64,000 bases of DNA from Lysobacter niastensis (GTDB taxonomy: Bacteria > Pseudomonadota > Gammaproteobacteria > Xanthomonadales > Xanthomonadaceae): assembly GCF_015453285.1 (NCBI RefSeq), contig NZ_JADLZT010000003.1, forward strand, positions 124,001 through 188,000. Direction: 5' to 3'. The notes below the pieces were generated by a model. The model searched no databases. It was not told the DNA's origin and saw only the letters and a list, made by a program, of their open reading frames with translations. A program made the position numbers and the translations under genes. Numbering within the stretch: position 1 is the stretch's first letter; every line of letters starts with the position of its first letter. Positions 26,537 to 35,482 of the stretch are shown one piece after another.

Positions 26537-28807
26537 TCAGAGGTCGAGACCGAAGCCGATGCCGGCCGAACTGTCGTCGTCGGTGAAGGCACCGCCGATG
26601 CTGAAAGAAGCACGGGTGCCGATCGGCTTGGCGTAGCCGACCGAAAGCGCGCTCTCGCCGTTCTGCCAGCCGGCGCCGACCGCCACGCGACCACGAGGGC
26701 TATGCGTGTTGGCCGCGTTGATCGCCATGCTCATCATCGCGGAGTTCATCGCGCCCATCTTGTCCAGGTGCTTGTCCTGCTGCGAGAAGCGGTTCTCGAT
26801 GTCCTGGGTGAAGTCGCTGAACTGGTCGCTGAGCGTCTGGAAGCGCTGGTCGGTATAGGTGTTGGCCGATGACAGAGTGCGCGTGGCCGTGGCGTCGGTG
26901 TACTGGTTGGCGGTGGCCAGCGTGGCCGCATCGGCCACATCCATCTGCCCCTTGGTGGCGGCATCGGTCGTGGCCACGCCATTGGCCAGGTTGCGGATCT
27001 GCGTGCCATTGGCACCGGCCAGCGTCAGGCTTGCCTTCGTGCCGCCGTCGTAGGCGACGCCGTCGCCGCTCGCGGGCGGTTGCGGATTGGCCGGCGGCTC
27101 GGGCAGCTGCGGCTCGGGCAGATCGTCGATGGTGTCCTGCAGGCCGCTCAACCGGCTGTCCACCGCGGCGAGCGCCGATCCCACGTCGTTGTAGGCGGTT
27201 CCCTGGATCGAATAGGTCGGCGCGTTCAGCACACCGAACTGCATGCTGGCACCGCCACCCAGCGCCCCGGCGTACTGACCGAGCTGCCCGACGTTCACCG
27301 CATCGGTGGCTTCCGTACCCGCGGACACGTTGACGATCTGGCGCGTGAAGGCGGCAATCGTGGAACCGTCGCGGCGCATCCACGACTGCGATGCACCGAC
27401 CGATACCGTGTTGTCGCGGTCGGTCATCGAGTTGGCGCCCAACGCGACGCTGCTCTCGCCCATGGTCAGGCTCTGGTAACCCAATGCCAGGCTGCCGCTG
27501 CCGAATGCATGCGCCTTCTCGCCAATCGCCACCGCGTGAGGCGGCTGCTCGGGGCCTTCGTAATCGAACGGACCGATGATGACGCCGCCGCAGTCCTGCG
27601 TCGCAGGGTCGCACGGCGGTGGCGGCTCCTTCCATGGCCGATCACCGCCGGTCAGGGCCTGATAGCCCAACGCGACACTGCCCTCGCCCCAGGTAAAGGT
27701 CTGGAAGCCGATCGCGACGGTTCCGGTGGATTGGGAGATGGCTGCGTTGCCCATCGCAATGGATTGGAAGCCCCAGCCCATCGCAAAAGCGCCCGCCGCG
27801 GTCGACTCGTCGCCGTGCGCCAACGTGCCGGTGCCGAGCGCGGTTGAGTTCCGGCCGCGTGCAGTCGATGCGCCGCCGATCGCCGTGGCGGCGTGAGCCG
27901 TGGCTTCTGCCTCGCTGCCGAATGCGGAGCTCAGGTAATCGCTTGCCAATGCGAAATTGCCGACCGCGGTGGCTTTGTCGCTGGCCTGCGCACGGTGGCC
28001 GATCGCCACGCTGAGAAAGCCGCGCGATTCCGCGCCGGGGCCGATCGCGACCGACACGGCGCCGTCGGATGCGGCACCGGGACCGAGTGCAGTTGACAGC
28101 ACGCCGTCGGCGCGCGTCACGAAGGTCGCGGTGCCGTCCCACGGAGCCGGGCTCACTGCCAGCGTCGCCTCGGTGCCGATCGCAATCGCGCCGGCGCCGT
28201 TGCTGCTGGCGTTGTAGCCCATCGCCAGCGAAGCGAAACCACCTGCGTTGGAGCCGTAGCCCAATGCCGAGCTGTAATCGCCGGTGGCGGTGGTGCTGAA
28301 GCCAAACGCCGAAGCCCCCTGCCCAACGGACAGGCTCAATGCGCCGACCGCCGTGCTGTCGGCACCCAACGCCATCGCGCCATAGCCGAACGCCGCTGCG
28401 TTATCGGCGCCAGCAAAACTGGAGGCGCCCGCAGCAATGGCGTACGTGCCGGCGGTGGCGGCCGAATCGCTGCCGTCGCCGGCACCATCGGCCTGGAAGT
28501 AGTTTTCCGCCGACGCGGCATCGGCCACTTCGACGGTGTCGCCGCTCTCATCTGCGGCGGCCGTTTCAGTGGCGGCGGCCTTCCCGTTCGACACCGGCTC
28601 GTTCGCCATCACCGGCGTGGCAATGAGCAATCCCAGCGCCATTGCGAGTGCCGTGCGCACAGGCATGCCGTTACGTCCGGCATTCGTGTTCAGTGCAGAC
28701 GCTAGCGTGGCGTCCGCTTTGTTCGATTTCCTCGTCCCGATCGTGCAAAGCATAGTCATCCAACCCTTTCGGCTGATTCCAACCATTCGCTTGAAATCGA
28801 AGGGCAT
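26537..28807 (-). CDS. Trimeric autotransporter adhesin (YadA-like)
   Basis: A 756-residue type Vc autotransporter. The N-terminus is an extended signal peptide of about 68 residues ending near PVMANE. The head (about 115-540) is a run of 14-residue YadA/Hep-type repeats (forms such as SVALGYQALTGG and GAIAIGTEAT). It is interrupted near 392-420 by a Pro-rich loop with two cysteines (Cys399 and Cys406). A neck (DAVNVGQL), a proline-rich hinge (LPEPQLPEPPANPQPP) and a short coiled stalk (about 620-690) lead to the four-stranded anchor (last 70 residues). It should mediate attachment or autoaggregation. DNA of the head region is internally repetitive as a result. Confidence 0.93.
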   Translation of the reverse strand: MPFDFKRMVGISRKGWMTMLCTIGTRKSNKADATLASALNTNAGRNGMPVRTALAMALGLLIATPVMANEPVSNGKAAATETAAADESGDTVEVADAASAENYFQADGAGDGSDSAATAGTYAIAAGASSFAGADNAAAFGYGAMALGADSTAVGALSLSVGQGASAFGFSTTATGDYSSALGYGSNAGGFASLAMGYNASSNGAGAIAIGTEATLAVSPAPWDGTATFVTRADGVLSTALGPGAASDGAVSVAIGPGAESRGFLSVAIGHRAQASDKATAVGNFALASDYLSSAFGSEAEATAHAATAIGGASTARGRNSTALGTGTLAHGDESTAAGAFAMGWGFQSIAMGNAAISQSTGTVAIGFQTFTWGEGSVALGYQALTGGDRPWKEPPPPCDPATQDCGGVIIGPFDYEGPEQPPHAVAIGEKAHAFGSGSLALGYQSLTMGESSVALGANSMTDRDNTVSVGASQSWMRRDGSTIAAFTRQIVNVSAGTEATDAVNVGQLGQYAGALGGGASMQFGVLNAPTYSIQGTAYNDVGSALAAVDSRLSGLQDTIDDLPEPQLPEPPANPQPPASGDGVAYDGGTKASLTLAGANGTQIRNLANGVATTDAATKGQMDVADAATLATANQYTDATATRTLSSANTYTDQRFQTLSDQFSDFTQDIENRFSQQDKHLDKMGAMNSAMMSMAINAANTHSPRGRVAVGAGWQNGESALSVGYAKPIGTRASFSIGGAFTDDDSSAGIGFGLDL

Positions 28808-29013
28808 GCAACGCCGCTGCGGCGTGCGTTCGTGATCGCCCCTCTCCCATGCCGCTTCCCCGGCGGTGCAATCGTTCCGTCGCGCGGCATACTCGGCGCC
28901 CGCAGTCCATGGAACGAACGGGACACTACGTTTCAGTTCAATGACTTGTCACGCACGCTGGCTGCGCTATTTCTTCCCTATTTCTCACGCTTTTTCCGGA
29001 ACCTCGACCGCAG

Positions 29014-30450
29014 ATGCCCTCCAACGACGACGCCATCGCCGCATTGCTTCGCCGGATCCGTGCTGCCATCGCACCTGCGATGAGATGGCTTTCGAACGTG
29101 CCCATCGAGGACCCCATCGATCGGCGCAATGCGCCCACGATGCAGCTGCTCTTCTTCGTGTTCGGCACGACGCTTCCGCTCAGCTGGGCGCGTCATCTGG
29201 CGTCGATCACGGAGATTCCGAAAGGCTGGCTGCTCATCGGCGCGATGGACATGGTCACTGCGGCACTGGCGTTCTGTGGCATCACAATGATCCGCCGCGG
29301 CCGCTTCCGGCATGCGGTGACGATGTTCGTATCGGCGCTGCTGGTGGCGCTGTTCATCGGCCATCTCGCGGTGGGTTTCCAGAAGCATGCGATCGACCAG
29401 ACCTCGCAGATGCTGACGCTGTCCATCGGCGGCCTGGTACTGGGCCGGCGCGCGTTGTGGGGCGTGTTCCTGGCACTGATAGCGGCATTCACTGCCGGGT
29501 TCGGCATCGATGCACTGGAGGCGCACCGTCGCGGCGAATCCATCGAAATGGCGTTCCATTTCCTGCCTTCGGCGGCGTTCAGCTACTTCGTCGTCACGCT
29601 GGTGCTGGACCGCTGCATCACCGCGCTGCGTTCGAGTCTGTCGGAGTCGCAGGAGCGCGGTCGCGAGCTGAGCCGCGAGATCGCCGAACGCGAGCGCGCC
29701 CAGTCGCAACTCGTGCATGCCCAGAAGATGGAAGCGGTCGGCCGCCTCGCAAGCGGCGTCGCGCACGACTTCAACAACATCCTGGGCGTCGTCGTCGGGT
29801 ACACCGAGGCTCGTCACCAGCTGGACGACACCGACGTCGGTATCAAGGCGGCCGCCTACGAGATGGCCGACGCGCTCGAAGGCATCGAGCACACCGCGAA
29901 CAAGGGCATGAACCTGACACGGCAGTTGCTGTGCTTCAGCCGGCAGGACCCGTCGCGCCCGGTGATCGTCTGCGCGGGCGAAGCCATACGCGACATCGAG
30001 CCGATGCTGCGTCGATTGCTGCCGCGCTCGATCGGCCTGTCATTGGACGTCCCCGGCGAAGCCATGCCGGTACACATCGATCGTGGACAGTTCGAGCTTG
30101 CGGTGCTCAACATCGCCTCCAACTCACGCGATGCGATGCCCGCGGGCGGGAAGTTCCATGTCCAGGTGCGGCAGGCTGGGGCCTCCATCGAGATCCGGAT
30201 GTCGGACGACGGTCCCGGCATACCGAAACAGATCATCGACCGCGTGTTCGAGCCGTTCTTCAGCACCAAGCCGGCCGGCACCGGAACGGGACTTGGTCTC
30301 GCCACGGCCCACGCCCTGGTGACCGCCGTCAAGGGACGCATCCACCTGGAAAGCGAGCCTGGACGCGGTACGACGGCCTGCATCAGTCTGCCGCTGGCCG
30401 CTTCCGAACCGGTGCCACTTGCCGCGACCGCCTATGCCTTGAGCACGTAG
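29014..30450 (+). CDS. Membrane sensor histidine kinase
   Basis: A 478-residue kinase. Five or six hydrophobic helices (about 45-205) form the sensor region without a recognisable periplasmic domain. A coiled linker follows (SLSESQERGRELSREIAERERAQSQL), then the HisKA-type H-box GVAHDFNNIL with phospho-acceptor His251. The ATP-binding domain has the N-box NIASNSRDAMP, G1 box DDGPGIP, F box EPFFSTK and G2 box GTGTGLGLA. The HDFNN H-box is the type found in hybrid-like kinases, but there is no attached receiver. The partner is most likely the response regulator gene whose 3' end overlaps this one. Confidence 0.93.
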   Translation: MPSNDDAIAALLRRIRAAIAPAMRWLSNVPIEDPIDRRNAPTMQLLFFVFGTTLPLSWARHLASITEIPKGWLLIGAMDMVTAALAFCGITMIRRGRFRHAVTMFVSALLVALFIGHLAVGFQKHAIDQTSQMLTLSIGGLVLGRRALWGVFLALIAAFTAGFGIDALEAHRRGESIEMAFHFLPSAAFSYFVVTLVLDRCITALRSSLSESQERGRELSREIAERERAQSQLVHAQKMEAVGRLASGVAHDFNNILGVVVGYTEARHQLDDTDVGIKAAAYEMADALEGIEHTANKGMNLTRQLLCFSRQDPSRPVIVCAGEAIRDIEPMLRRLLPRSIGLSLDVPGEAMPVHIDRGQFELAVLNIASNSRDAMPAGGKFHVQVRQAGASIEIRMSDDGPGIPKQIIDRVFEPFFSTKPAGTGTGLGLATAHALVTAVKGRIHLESEPGRGTTACISLPLAASEPVPLAATAYALST

Positions 30451-31157
30451 CCTTCGCCGTGCACCGCCGTCAGCGGCAGCGCTTCGCCGCTGGCGCCGCT
30501 GACTTTGCGGCGCAGGCGATGGATCAGCGAGTCGAGCCGGTGGGGGTCGAACTCGTGCGCATCGGAGGTGAGTGCGTCGATGATCTGCGCACGCGTCACC
30601 AGCCTGCCTGCCGCGGACATCAGGGGCTTCACGAGTCGCCGTTCGGTCTTGCTCAGCGCGATGCTCGTACCGGCGGGCGTCACCAGGCACCAGCCTTCGG
30701 CATCCAGGTGCCACTTGCCGCTGGAGCGGCGGAAACCGGCATTCGAGTGGCGGCCGATGCGGCGCGCCAGGCTGTGCAGCGTCGCCGCAAGCAGGCCGAG
30801 GTCGACGGGCTTGGAAAGATAGGCGTCGGCGCCCTCGACCAGTCCACGGATGCGCGCATCGTTCTCGGCGCGTCCGGTCAGCATGACGATGCCCAGGCGC
30901 GGGTCGCTGTCGCGCAACGACGCCGCCAGCTGGAAACCATCGGCGTCGGGCAGGCCGATGTCGAGGATCACGATGTCGGGTGGATCGGTCTGCAGGAGCT
31001 CGTGCAGCTCCCGCGCACTGCGCATCCCCACCAGGTCGAAGCCGTAGCCGAGCATGCGCGGCACCAGCACCGAATCGCGCAGCACGTCGTCATCTTCGAC
31101 CAGCGCGATACGCAGGTTGTCGTAGGCGGAGCGGGATTCCATGGGCGGCCCGGACAT
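30432..31157 (-). CDS. OmpR-family response regulator
   Basis: A 241-residue regulator. The receiver (about 15-130) has the acidic pocket EDDD, phospho-acceptor Asp66 in VILDIGLPDADG, the Thr of MLTGRA and the Lys of LSKPVD. A winged-helix domain (about 145-240) contains SKTERRLVKPLM, LVTRAQIIDAL, DPHRLDSLIHRLRRKV and a GEGYVL wing. It should regulate transcription when phosphorylated, probably by the converging histidine kinase; the last 19 bases of the two genes overlap tail-to-tail. ATG at 31142 is an alternative start five codons in. Targets are unknown, but the adhesin and protease genes are the nearest candidates. Confidence 0.92.
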   Translation of the reverse strand: MSGPPMESRSAYDNLRIALVEDDDVLRDSVLVPRMLGYGFDLVGMRSARELHELLQTDPPDIVILDIGLPDADGFQLAASLRDSDPRLGIVMLTGRAENDARIRGLVEGADAYLSKPVDLGLLAATLHSLARRIGRHSNAGFRRSSGKWHLDAEGWCLVTPAGTSIALSKTERRLVKPLMSAAGRLVTRAQIIDALTSDAHEFDPHRLDSLIHRLRRKVSGASGEALPLTAVHGEGYVLKA

Positions 31158-31288
31158 GGGAAGGCCCGCATCTTACGATGCTCACGATGACAGCCTGGGC
31201 CTCATCGCTGGAACAGGCTGTGTGCGCGGCGGCGGCAAACCGGGCGGCCTGCGGCTTCCCGCAGCGAGGATGCGGCCAGTGGCGGCCG

Positions 31289-31648
31289 TCAGCTCGCGAG
31301 CAGTTCGATGACCTTGACGACCGCTTCCCGCCGGCGGCTGTTCACGCGACGCAGCCCGATCAGCGCGCGGCTTTCGAGTTCGTCGCGCGCATAGTCCTGG
31401 GCGGTCAGAGCTGTTTCGAGCGCCCCCGGCGACGGCTGCGACTCGCCGCGCCCCGTGGCCAGCCATTCGAAGTGCACGCCGGTTTCGCACGCGATCTGGG
31501 CCAGGTGTGCAACGCTGGGATGCGTACCGCTGTCGCGCTCCCACTGCGTCACCGCACTGCGCTGCACGCCGAGCCGGCGCGCCAGCTCGGCCTGGGTCAG
31601 GCCGGCGCTCACTCTGGCACGACGGATCCGCGACGACATGGAGAACAT
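31289..31648 (-). CDS. XRE family transcriptional regulator
   Basis: A 119-residue protein with an N-terminal lambda-repressor-like helix-turn-helix (about 5-65): RIRRARVSAGLTQAELARRL, then VQRSAVTQWERDSGTHPSVAHLAQIA. The C-terminal half has a helical segment (DYARDELESRALIGLRRVNSRRREAVVKVIELLAS) likely used for dimerisation. It resembles repressors in the phage and toxin-antitoxin style, but no phage or toxin gene is adjacent. ATG at 31648 sits after a GGGGGG stretch that can serve as a ribosome-binding site. The target is unknown; autoregulation is likely. Confidence 0.85.
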   Translation of the reverse strand: MFSMSSRIRRARVSAGLTQAELARRLGVQRSAVTQWERDSGTHPSVAHLAQIACETGVHFEWLATGRGESQPSPGALETALTAQDYARDELESRALIGLRRVNSRRREAVVKVIELLAS

Positions 31649-32097
31649 GATCCCCCCTGTGGAACGAGAAACATGGACGATGCACATTCGAGGACGGACG
31701 GCCTCGAAGGCCTTCTGCTTGCGTTCGCTACACTCGCGAGTCACACGCATCAACGTCGACCGATCCGGGCACGGGTCATGGCCTGTCGCATCGGGATGGC
31801 GACTTCCGGTCGCAGGGAATTCGGGAGAAAGCGCGCCAACGTCCGCGGAAACGCTTATGGCAGCGACGACGCCGCCATATGTGACCAGAAGACAGCACGT
31901 TGCCGACAGAAACGGTCGCCGTGCCACTCCCGAGCACCTTCCTATCATCAGGCAACCGTTGCGGCAGTTGATTCGCCACTCACCCGGCTGGAATCTGCGA
32001 CAACATCGGCCGGCCTTCCGGGTCGCTGCCGGCGCCATCAAAGCCCGCCCGGGGCTGGCATCCCCGCCGCCGCGCCGCTAAACTGCCTTCCTTTCAT
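31649..32097. other. 449-base region without a convincing gene
   Basis: This stretch separates the XRE regulator from tRNA-Ala. Open frames here lack codon-usage bias and family signatures. The right end should carry the tRNA promoter; the left end should carry the XRE promoter and its operator. I see no repeat or attachment site. Confidence 0.5.
32055..32084 (+). promoter_or_regulatory. Candidate promoter for tRNA-Ala
   Basis: A TAAACT -10-like hexamer at 32079-32084 lies 13 bases before the tRNA, with CTGGCA 18 bases further upstream as a weak -35. The short GC-containing spacer to the tRNA would suit stringent control. This is inferred from spacing only. Confidence 0.35.
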
Positions 32098-32173
<76 letters not shown>

Positions 32174-32192
32174 TGAAATCAAAGACTTACGA

Positions 32193-32218
32193 GAAGCCGG
32201 CCTAGTGCCGGCTTTTTC
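32193..32218 (+). terminator. Terminator of tRNA-Ala
   Basis: AGCCGGC (32195-32201) pairs with GCCGGCT (32207-32213), followed by a T-run, about 20 bases after the tRNA CCA end. Confidence 0.9.
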
Positions 32219-32321
32219 GTGCCCGCACGGTACCGGCCATCGTGTTGAGGCACTGGTCGCGGCGGACTTATCGGGTGACGTCACTTCGGACGCGCAAAAC
32301 CCGACCCTGCGGCACTGCCCT

Positions 32322-34016
32322 TTACGGCTTCCAATCCACCGCATAGTCGGCGAGGTACGCATCGACGGCGGCGCCGATGGTCGGGTACTGCGGGCCCAGG
32401 CTGTCGAGGATCTCGAACCGTCGCAGCTTGTCCTTGACCGGGTCCTTGAACTCGGCGAAGCGCAGCTCGACGCCCGCCTCGCTCAACGTGCGCTGCAGGT
32501 CGGCCAGCATGTCCGCCGAGGTTACATCGATGCCGGTGACCGGCTCGGCCGCGACGATGATCCGCCGCACCGGCGTCGGCGATTGCGCTATCGCCTCCAG
32601 CACGCGCTGGTGGAACAGCTCGGCATTGGCGAAGAACAGCGGCGCATCCCAGCGGAACAACACCAGGCCAGGCACCAGGCGTGCTTCCGGATAGCGGCGG
32701 ATGTCGTGATAGCCGCGGATTCCATCGACGCGCCCCATCACGGCGTGGTGCGGCCGCCAGCCGTCCCAAAGGAATTCGATCACCGCGATGGCGACAGCGA
32801 TGCCGATGCCGGGAATCACGCCCCAGACGGCCACGCCGACGAAACACGCAATCGACAGCCAGAACTCCCACGGCTGCATGCGCAGGATGCGACGCAGGTC
32901 GTTGAACTCGAACAGGCCGATCGCCGCGGCGATCACCACTGCGGCGAGCGCGGTGCTGGGCAGGTACTTCAGCAGGTTCGGTGCGACCAGCAACAGCGTG
33001 GCCACCGCCAGCGCTCCGATCACGCCGGTGAGCTGGGTCTTCGCACCTGCCGCTTCCGCCACCGGCGTGCGCGAGGAACTGCTGCTGATCGGAAACCCCT
33101 GAAACAGCCCGGCCGCCAGGTTTGCCGCGCCGAGCCCGATCATCTCCTGGTTCGGGTCGACCACCGTGCGGGTTTTGGCCGCGTAAGTGCGAGACAGCAC
33201 GCTGGTGTCGGCAAACGCCACCATCGCCACGGCACAACCGCCAATCACCACCTGTGCGAGGTGGGCCGGTTCGATCCACGGCAACACGAACGAAGGCAGG
33301 CCCTGCGGCAGTGGGCCCAGCACCTTCACCCCGGCGCTCTCGTCCAGCCCGAGCACACCGACCACGACCGTGGCCGCCACCACCGCGATGAGCAGGCCGG
33401 GAAGGCGCTTGAAGCGCTTGAGCAGCAGGATCGCCATCAACGTGCCGGCGCCGACGGCCAACGCCACCCAGTTGGTCTGGCCGTCGAGAATGGCCCGGAC
33501 GATCCGCACGATGTCGCGCAGCGGCCCCGTGCTTTCGATCTTGAAGCCGAGCAGCTTCGGCAGCTGGCTGATAAGCACCGTGAGCGCGATGCCGTTCATG
33601 TAGCCGTAGCGGATCGGTTTGGACAGCAACTCGGTGATGAACCCCAGCCGCAGCACGCCGATCATGATGCAGAACAGTCCCGACACCACCGCCATCAGGC
33701 TCGCCACCAGCACCGCGCGCGCCGGGTCGCCCGCGGACAACGGCAACACCACCGCCAGTATCACCGCGGCCAACGACGAATCCGGCCCCAGTACGAGGAT
33801 GCGACTCGGGCCGAACAGCGCGTACGCGAGCAGCGGCACGATGGTGGCGTACAAGCCGTAGATGCCCGGCACGCCCGAGGCCGTGGCATAGGCGATGCCG
33901 ACCGGCACCAGCATCGCGGTCAGCACCAGGCCGGCCATGAGATCGTTGGGCAGCCAGGCGGCCCGGTAGTCACGAATGGTCTGCAGTCCGGGTAGCCAAC
34001 GCTTCCAGTCGTTCAT
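32322..34016 (-). CDS. SulP family inorganic anion transporter with STAS domain
   Basis: A 564-residue SLC26/SulP transporter of the inner membrane. The transport domain has about 12-14 membrane segments (residues 20-420), with family motifs PVGIAYATASGVPGIYGLYA, FGPSRILVLGPDSSLAA and NLAAGLFQGFPISSSSSRT. A cytoplasmic STAS domain occupies about 440-560 (LVLFRWDAPLFFANAELF, GIDVTSADMLADL). Substrates in the family include sulfate, bicarbonate and C4-dicarboxylates; none can be assigned here. ATG at 34016 is preferred over an in-frame GTG at 34031. The PPK2 gene lies 90 bases upstream on the same strand. Confidence 0.93.
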   Translation of the reverse strand: MNDWKRWLPGLQTIRDYRAAWLPNDLMAGLVLTAMLVPVGIAYATASGVPGIYGLYATIVPLLAYALFGPSRILVLGPDSSLAAVILAVVLPLSAGDPARAVLVASLMAVVSGLFCIMIGVLRLGFITELLSKPIRYGYMNGIALTVLISQLPKLLGFKIESTGPLRDIVRIVRAILDGQTNWVALAVGAGTLMAILLLKRFKRLPGLLIAVVAATVVVGVLGLDESAGVKVLGPLPQGLPSFVLPWIEPAHLAQVVIGGCAVAMVAFADTSVLSRTYAAKTRTVVDPNQEMIGLGAANLAAGLFQGFPISSSSSRTPVAEAAGAKTQLTGVIGALAVATLLLVAPNLLKYLPSTALAAVVIAAAIGLFEFNDLRRILRMQPWEFWLSIACFVGVAVWGVIPGIGIAVAIAVIEFLWDGWRPHHAVMGRVDGIRGYHDIRRYPEARLVPGLVLFRWDAPLFFANAELFHQRVLEAIAQSPTPVRRIIVAAEPVTGIDVTSADMLADLQRTLSEAGVELRFAEFKDPVKDKLRRFEILDSLGPQYPTIGAAVDAYLADYAVDWKP

Positions 34017-34105
34017 GCGCGAGCTCCGCACGTAGCCAGGTGATGCCGTTCGCGGCGATGGGTCGGCAACGCAGCCCGGGCGGCGCGTGCGCGGGCCCAG
34101 CGGGA

Positions 34106-34945
34106 TCAGTATCGCTCTTTGATGTAGTTGAACGGATAGTCAGGCTCGACGTAATCGCCGCGCTTCTGCCGCTTTGGCAGGCGCACCTTCTCGCGTGCGA
34201 GTTCCTCGTAGGGGATGTGGTCGAGCAGGTGCCGGATGATGTTGAGCCGCCCGCGGCGCTTGTCGTCGGTGCGCGCAACGTACCAGGGTGCCTGCAGCGT
34301 GTCGGTTGCCTCGAACATGTCGTCTCGCGCGCGCGAGTAGTCGTACCAGCGTCCATACGACTTCAAATCCATGGGCGAAAGCTTCCACAGCTTGCGTCCG
34401 TCGGTGATACGGTCCTTCAGGCGCTGCGTCTGCTCATCCGCGCTGACTTCCAGCCAGTACTTGAGCAGGATGGTCCCGGAGTCGATGATTGCTGCTTCCA
34501 CTGACGGCACCATGCGCAGGAACCGGCGCACGTCCTCCTCGCTGGTGAACCCCATCACGCGCTCGACCCCAGCGCGGTTGTACCAGCTGCGGTCGAAGAT
34601 CACGATCTCGCCGGCCGCCGGCAGGTAACGCATGTAACGCTGGAAGTACATCTGGCTTTTTTCGCGCTCGGTTGGCGCCGGCAACGCCACCACGCGGAAC
34701 ACGCGTGGGCTCACGCGCTCGGTGATCGCCTTGATGACCCCGCCTTTCCCGGCCGTGTCGCGCCCCTCGAACACGACGCAGACCTTCTCCTTGCTGGCGG
34801 CGATCCACATCTGCAGCTTGACCAGCTCGACGTGCAGCTTGTCGAGTTCGGCTTCGTACTCCTTCCGCTTCATCATCTCCGGCGGAGCGGCGGGGTCGTC
34901 GTTGTGTTTGCGTGCTTTCATGTCGCGGCTCCGCTTTTTCGCCAT
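34106..34945 (-). CDS. ppk2: Polyphosphate kinase 2 (PPK2 family)
   Basis: A 279-residue PPK2-family kinase, which transfers phosphate between polyphosphate and nucleoside di- or triphosphates in the cytoplasm. The Walker A motif is FEGRDTAGKGG, the Walker B motif is VIFDRSWYNRAGVERVMG, and KLSPMDLKSYGRWYDYSRARD and APWYVARTDDKRRGRLNII form the lid and late motifs. The single-domain length suits class I enzymes that make ATP or GTP. I chose ATG at 34945 (MAKKRSRD); the open frame continues upstream for 118 codons, but that part is compositionally poor and unlike the family. Confidence 0.92.
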   Translation of the reverse strand: MAKKRSRDMKARKHNDDPAAPPEMMKRKEYEAELDKLHVELVKLQMWIAASKEKVCVVFEGRDTAGKGGVIKAITERVSPRVFRVVALPAPTEREKSQMYFQRYMRYLPAAGEIVIFDRSWYNRAGVERVMGFTSEEDVRRFLRMVPSVEAAIIDSGTILLKYWLEVSADEQTQRLKDRITDGRKLWKLSPMDLKSYGRWYDYSRARDDMFEATDTLQAPWYVARTDDKRRGRLNIIRHLLDHIPYEELAREKVRLPKRQKRGDYVEPDYPFNYIKERY

Positions 34946-35385
34946 GACGGCCCGCCTCGCCTGCGGTTGCCGATCGCTCGGCACCACCGCCAACCGGCGG
35001 CCTCGGGATACCCACTCATGGGGAAGCGCCCCGACAAGCCTGTTCCCCTGCAAGCCATTCTGCGCCGCGCCTGCCGGGCCCGGCGTGATGGTGGTTTCAC
35101 GCGGCGCGGCCTCTTCTCCGCCTGCTCGAAGGCCTGCAGCATCGTGATGTCGGTTGGCCCGTTCCTCCGCAATCGGTTCTCCTTGCGGGAGCTGCGCGCG
35201 ATGAGTCGGCGTTCCAGTGCGGCTCATCGGGCTGCGCCACGACGACGGCTTGGCTCCGGGACCGGGCGACCTTCGTTCAGCAGTTGATACAATCGTCACG
35301 ACAGCTGCAGTCGGATGCGCCCGGCCGCACGGGTGAAGCCACGCAAGGCCTCCCCGGCGACTGTAAGCTATTGATCCAAAAGCAT
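34946..35385. other. 440-base region without a convincing gene
   Basis: This stretch lies between ppk2 and tRNA-Arg. It contains only frames that look like random GC-rich translation. TACAAT at 35288-35293 and TAAGCT at 35364-35369 are possible -10 elements for the tRNA-Arg and downstream aldehyde dehydrogenase, without a good -35. No repeat or integrase remnant was seen. Confidence 0.45.
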
Positions 35386-35462
35386 GGCCCCGTAGCTCAG
35401 CTGGATAGAGCGTCCCCCTCCTAAGGGGAAGGTCGCACGTTCGAATCGTGTCGGGGCCGCCA
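35386..35462 (+). tRNA. tRNA-Arg (anticodon CCT)
   Basis: A 77-base cloverleaf with encoded CCA. The acceptor stem is GGCCCCG/CGGGGCC with discriminator G. The anticodon stem is TCCCC/GGGGA around loop CTCCTAA, giving CCT (reads AGG), and the T-loop is TTCGAAT. The aldehyde dehydrogenase gene begins only 20 bases downstream with no terminator between, so the tRNA may be processed from a joint transcript. Confidence 0.96.
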
Positions 35463-35482
35463 TTTCCCCTAGGAGCTAGCTA

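Noticed and set aside
27200-28450. Repetitive DNA suggesting a tandem array or CRISPR
   Set aside because: The periodicity is imperfect, about 42 bases, in frame, and encodes YadA-type 14-residue head repeats.
34946-35299. N-terminal extension of PPK2 by 118 codons
   Set aside because: The added sequence is low-complexity and unlike PPK2; the ATG at 34945 gives the normal single-domain length.
35386-35462. tRNA-Arg as an integration site for a genomic island
   Set aside because: No integrase, no duplicated tRNA 3' end and no change in composition; housekeeping genes follow directly.
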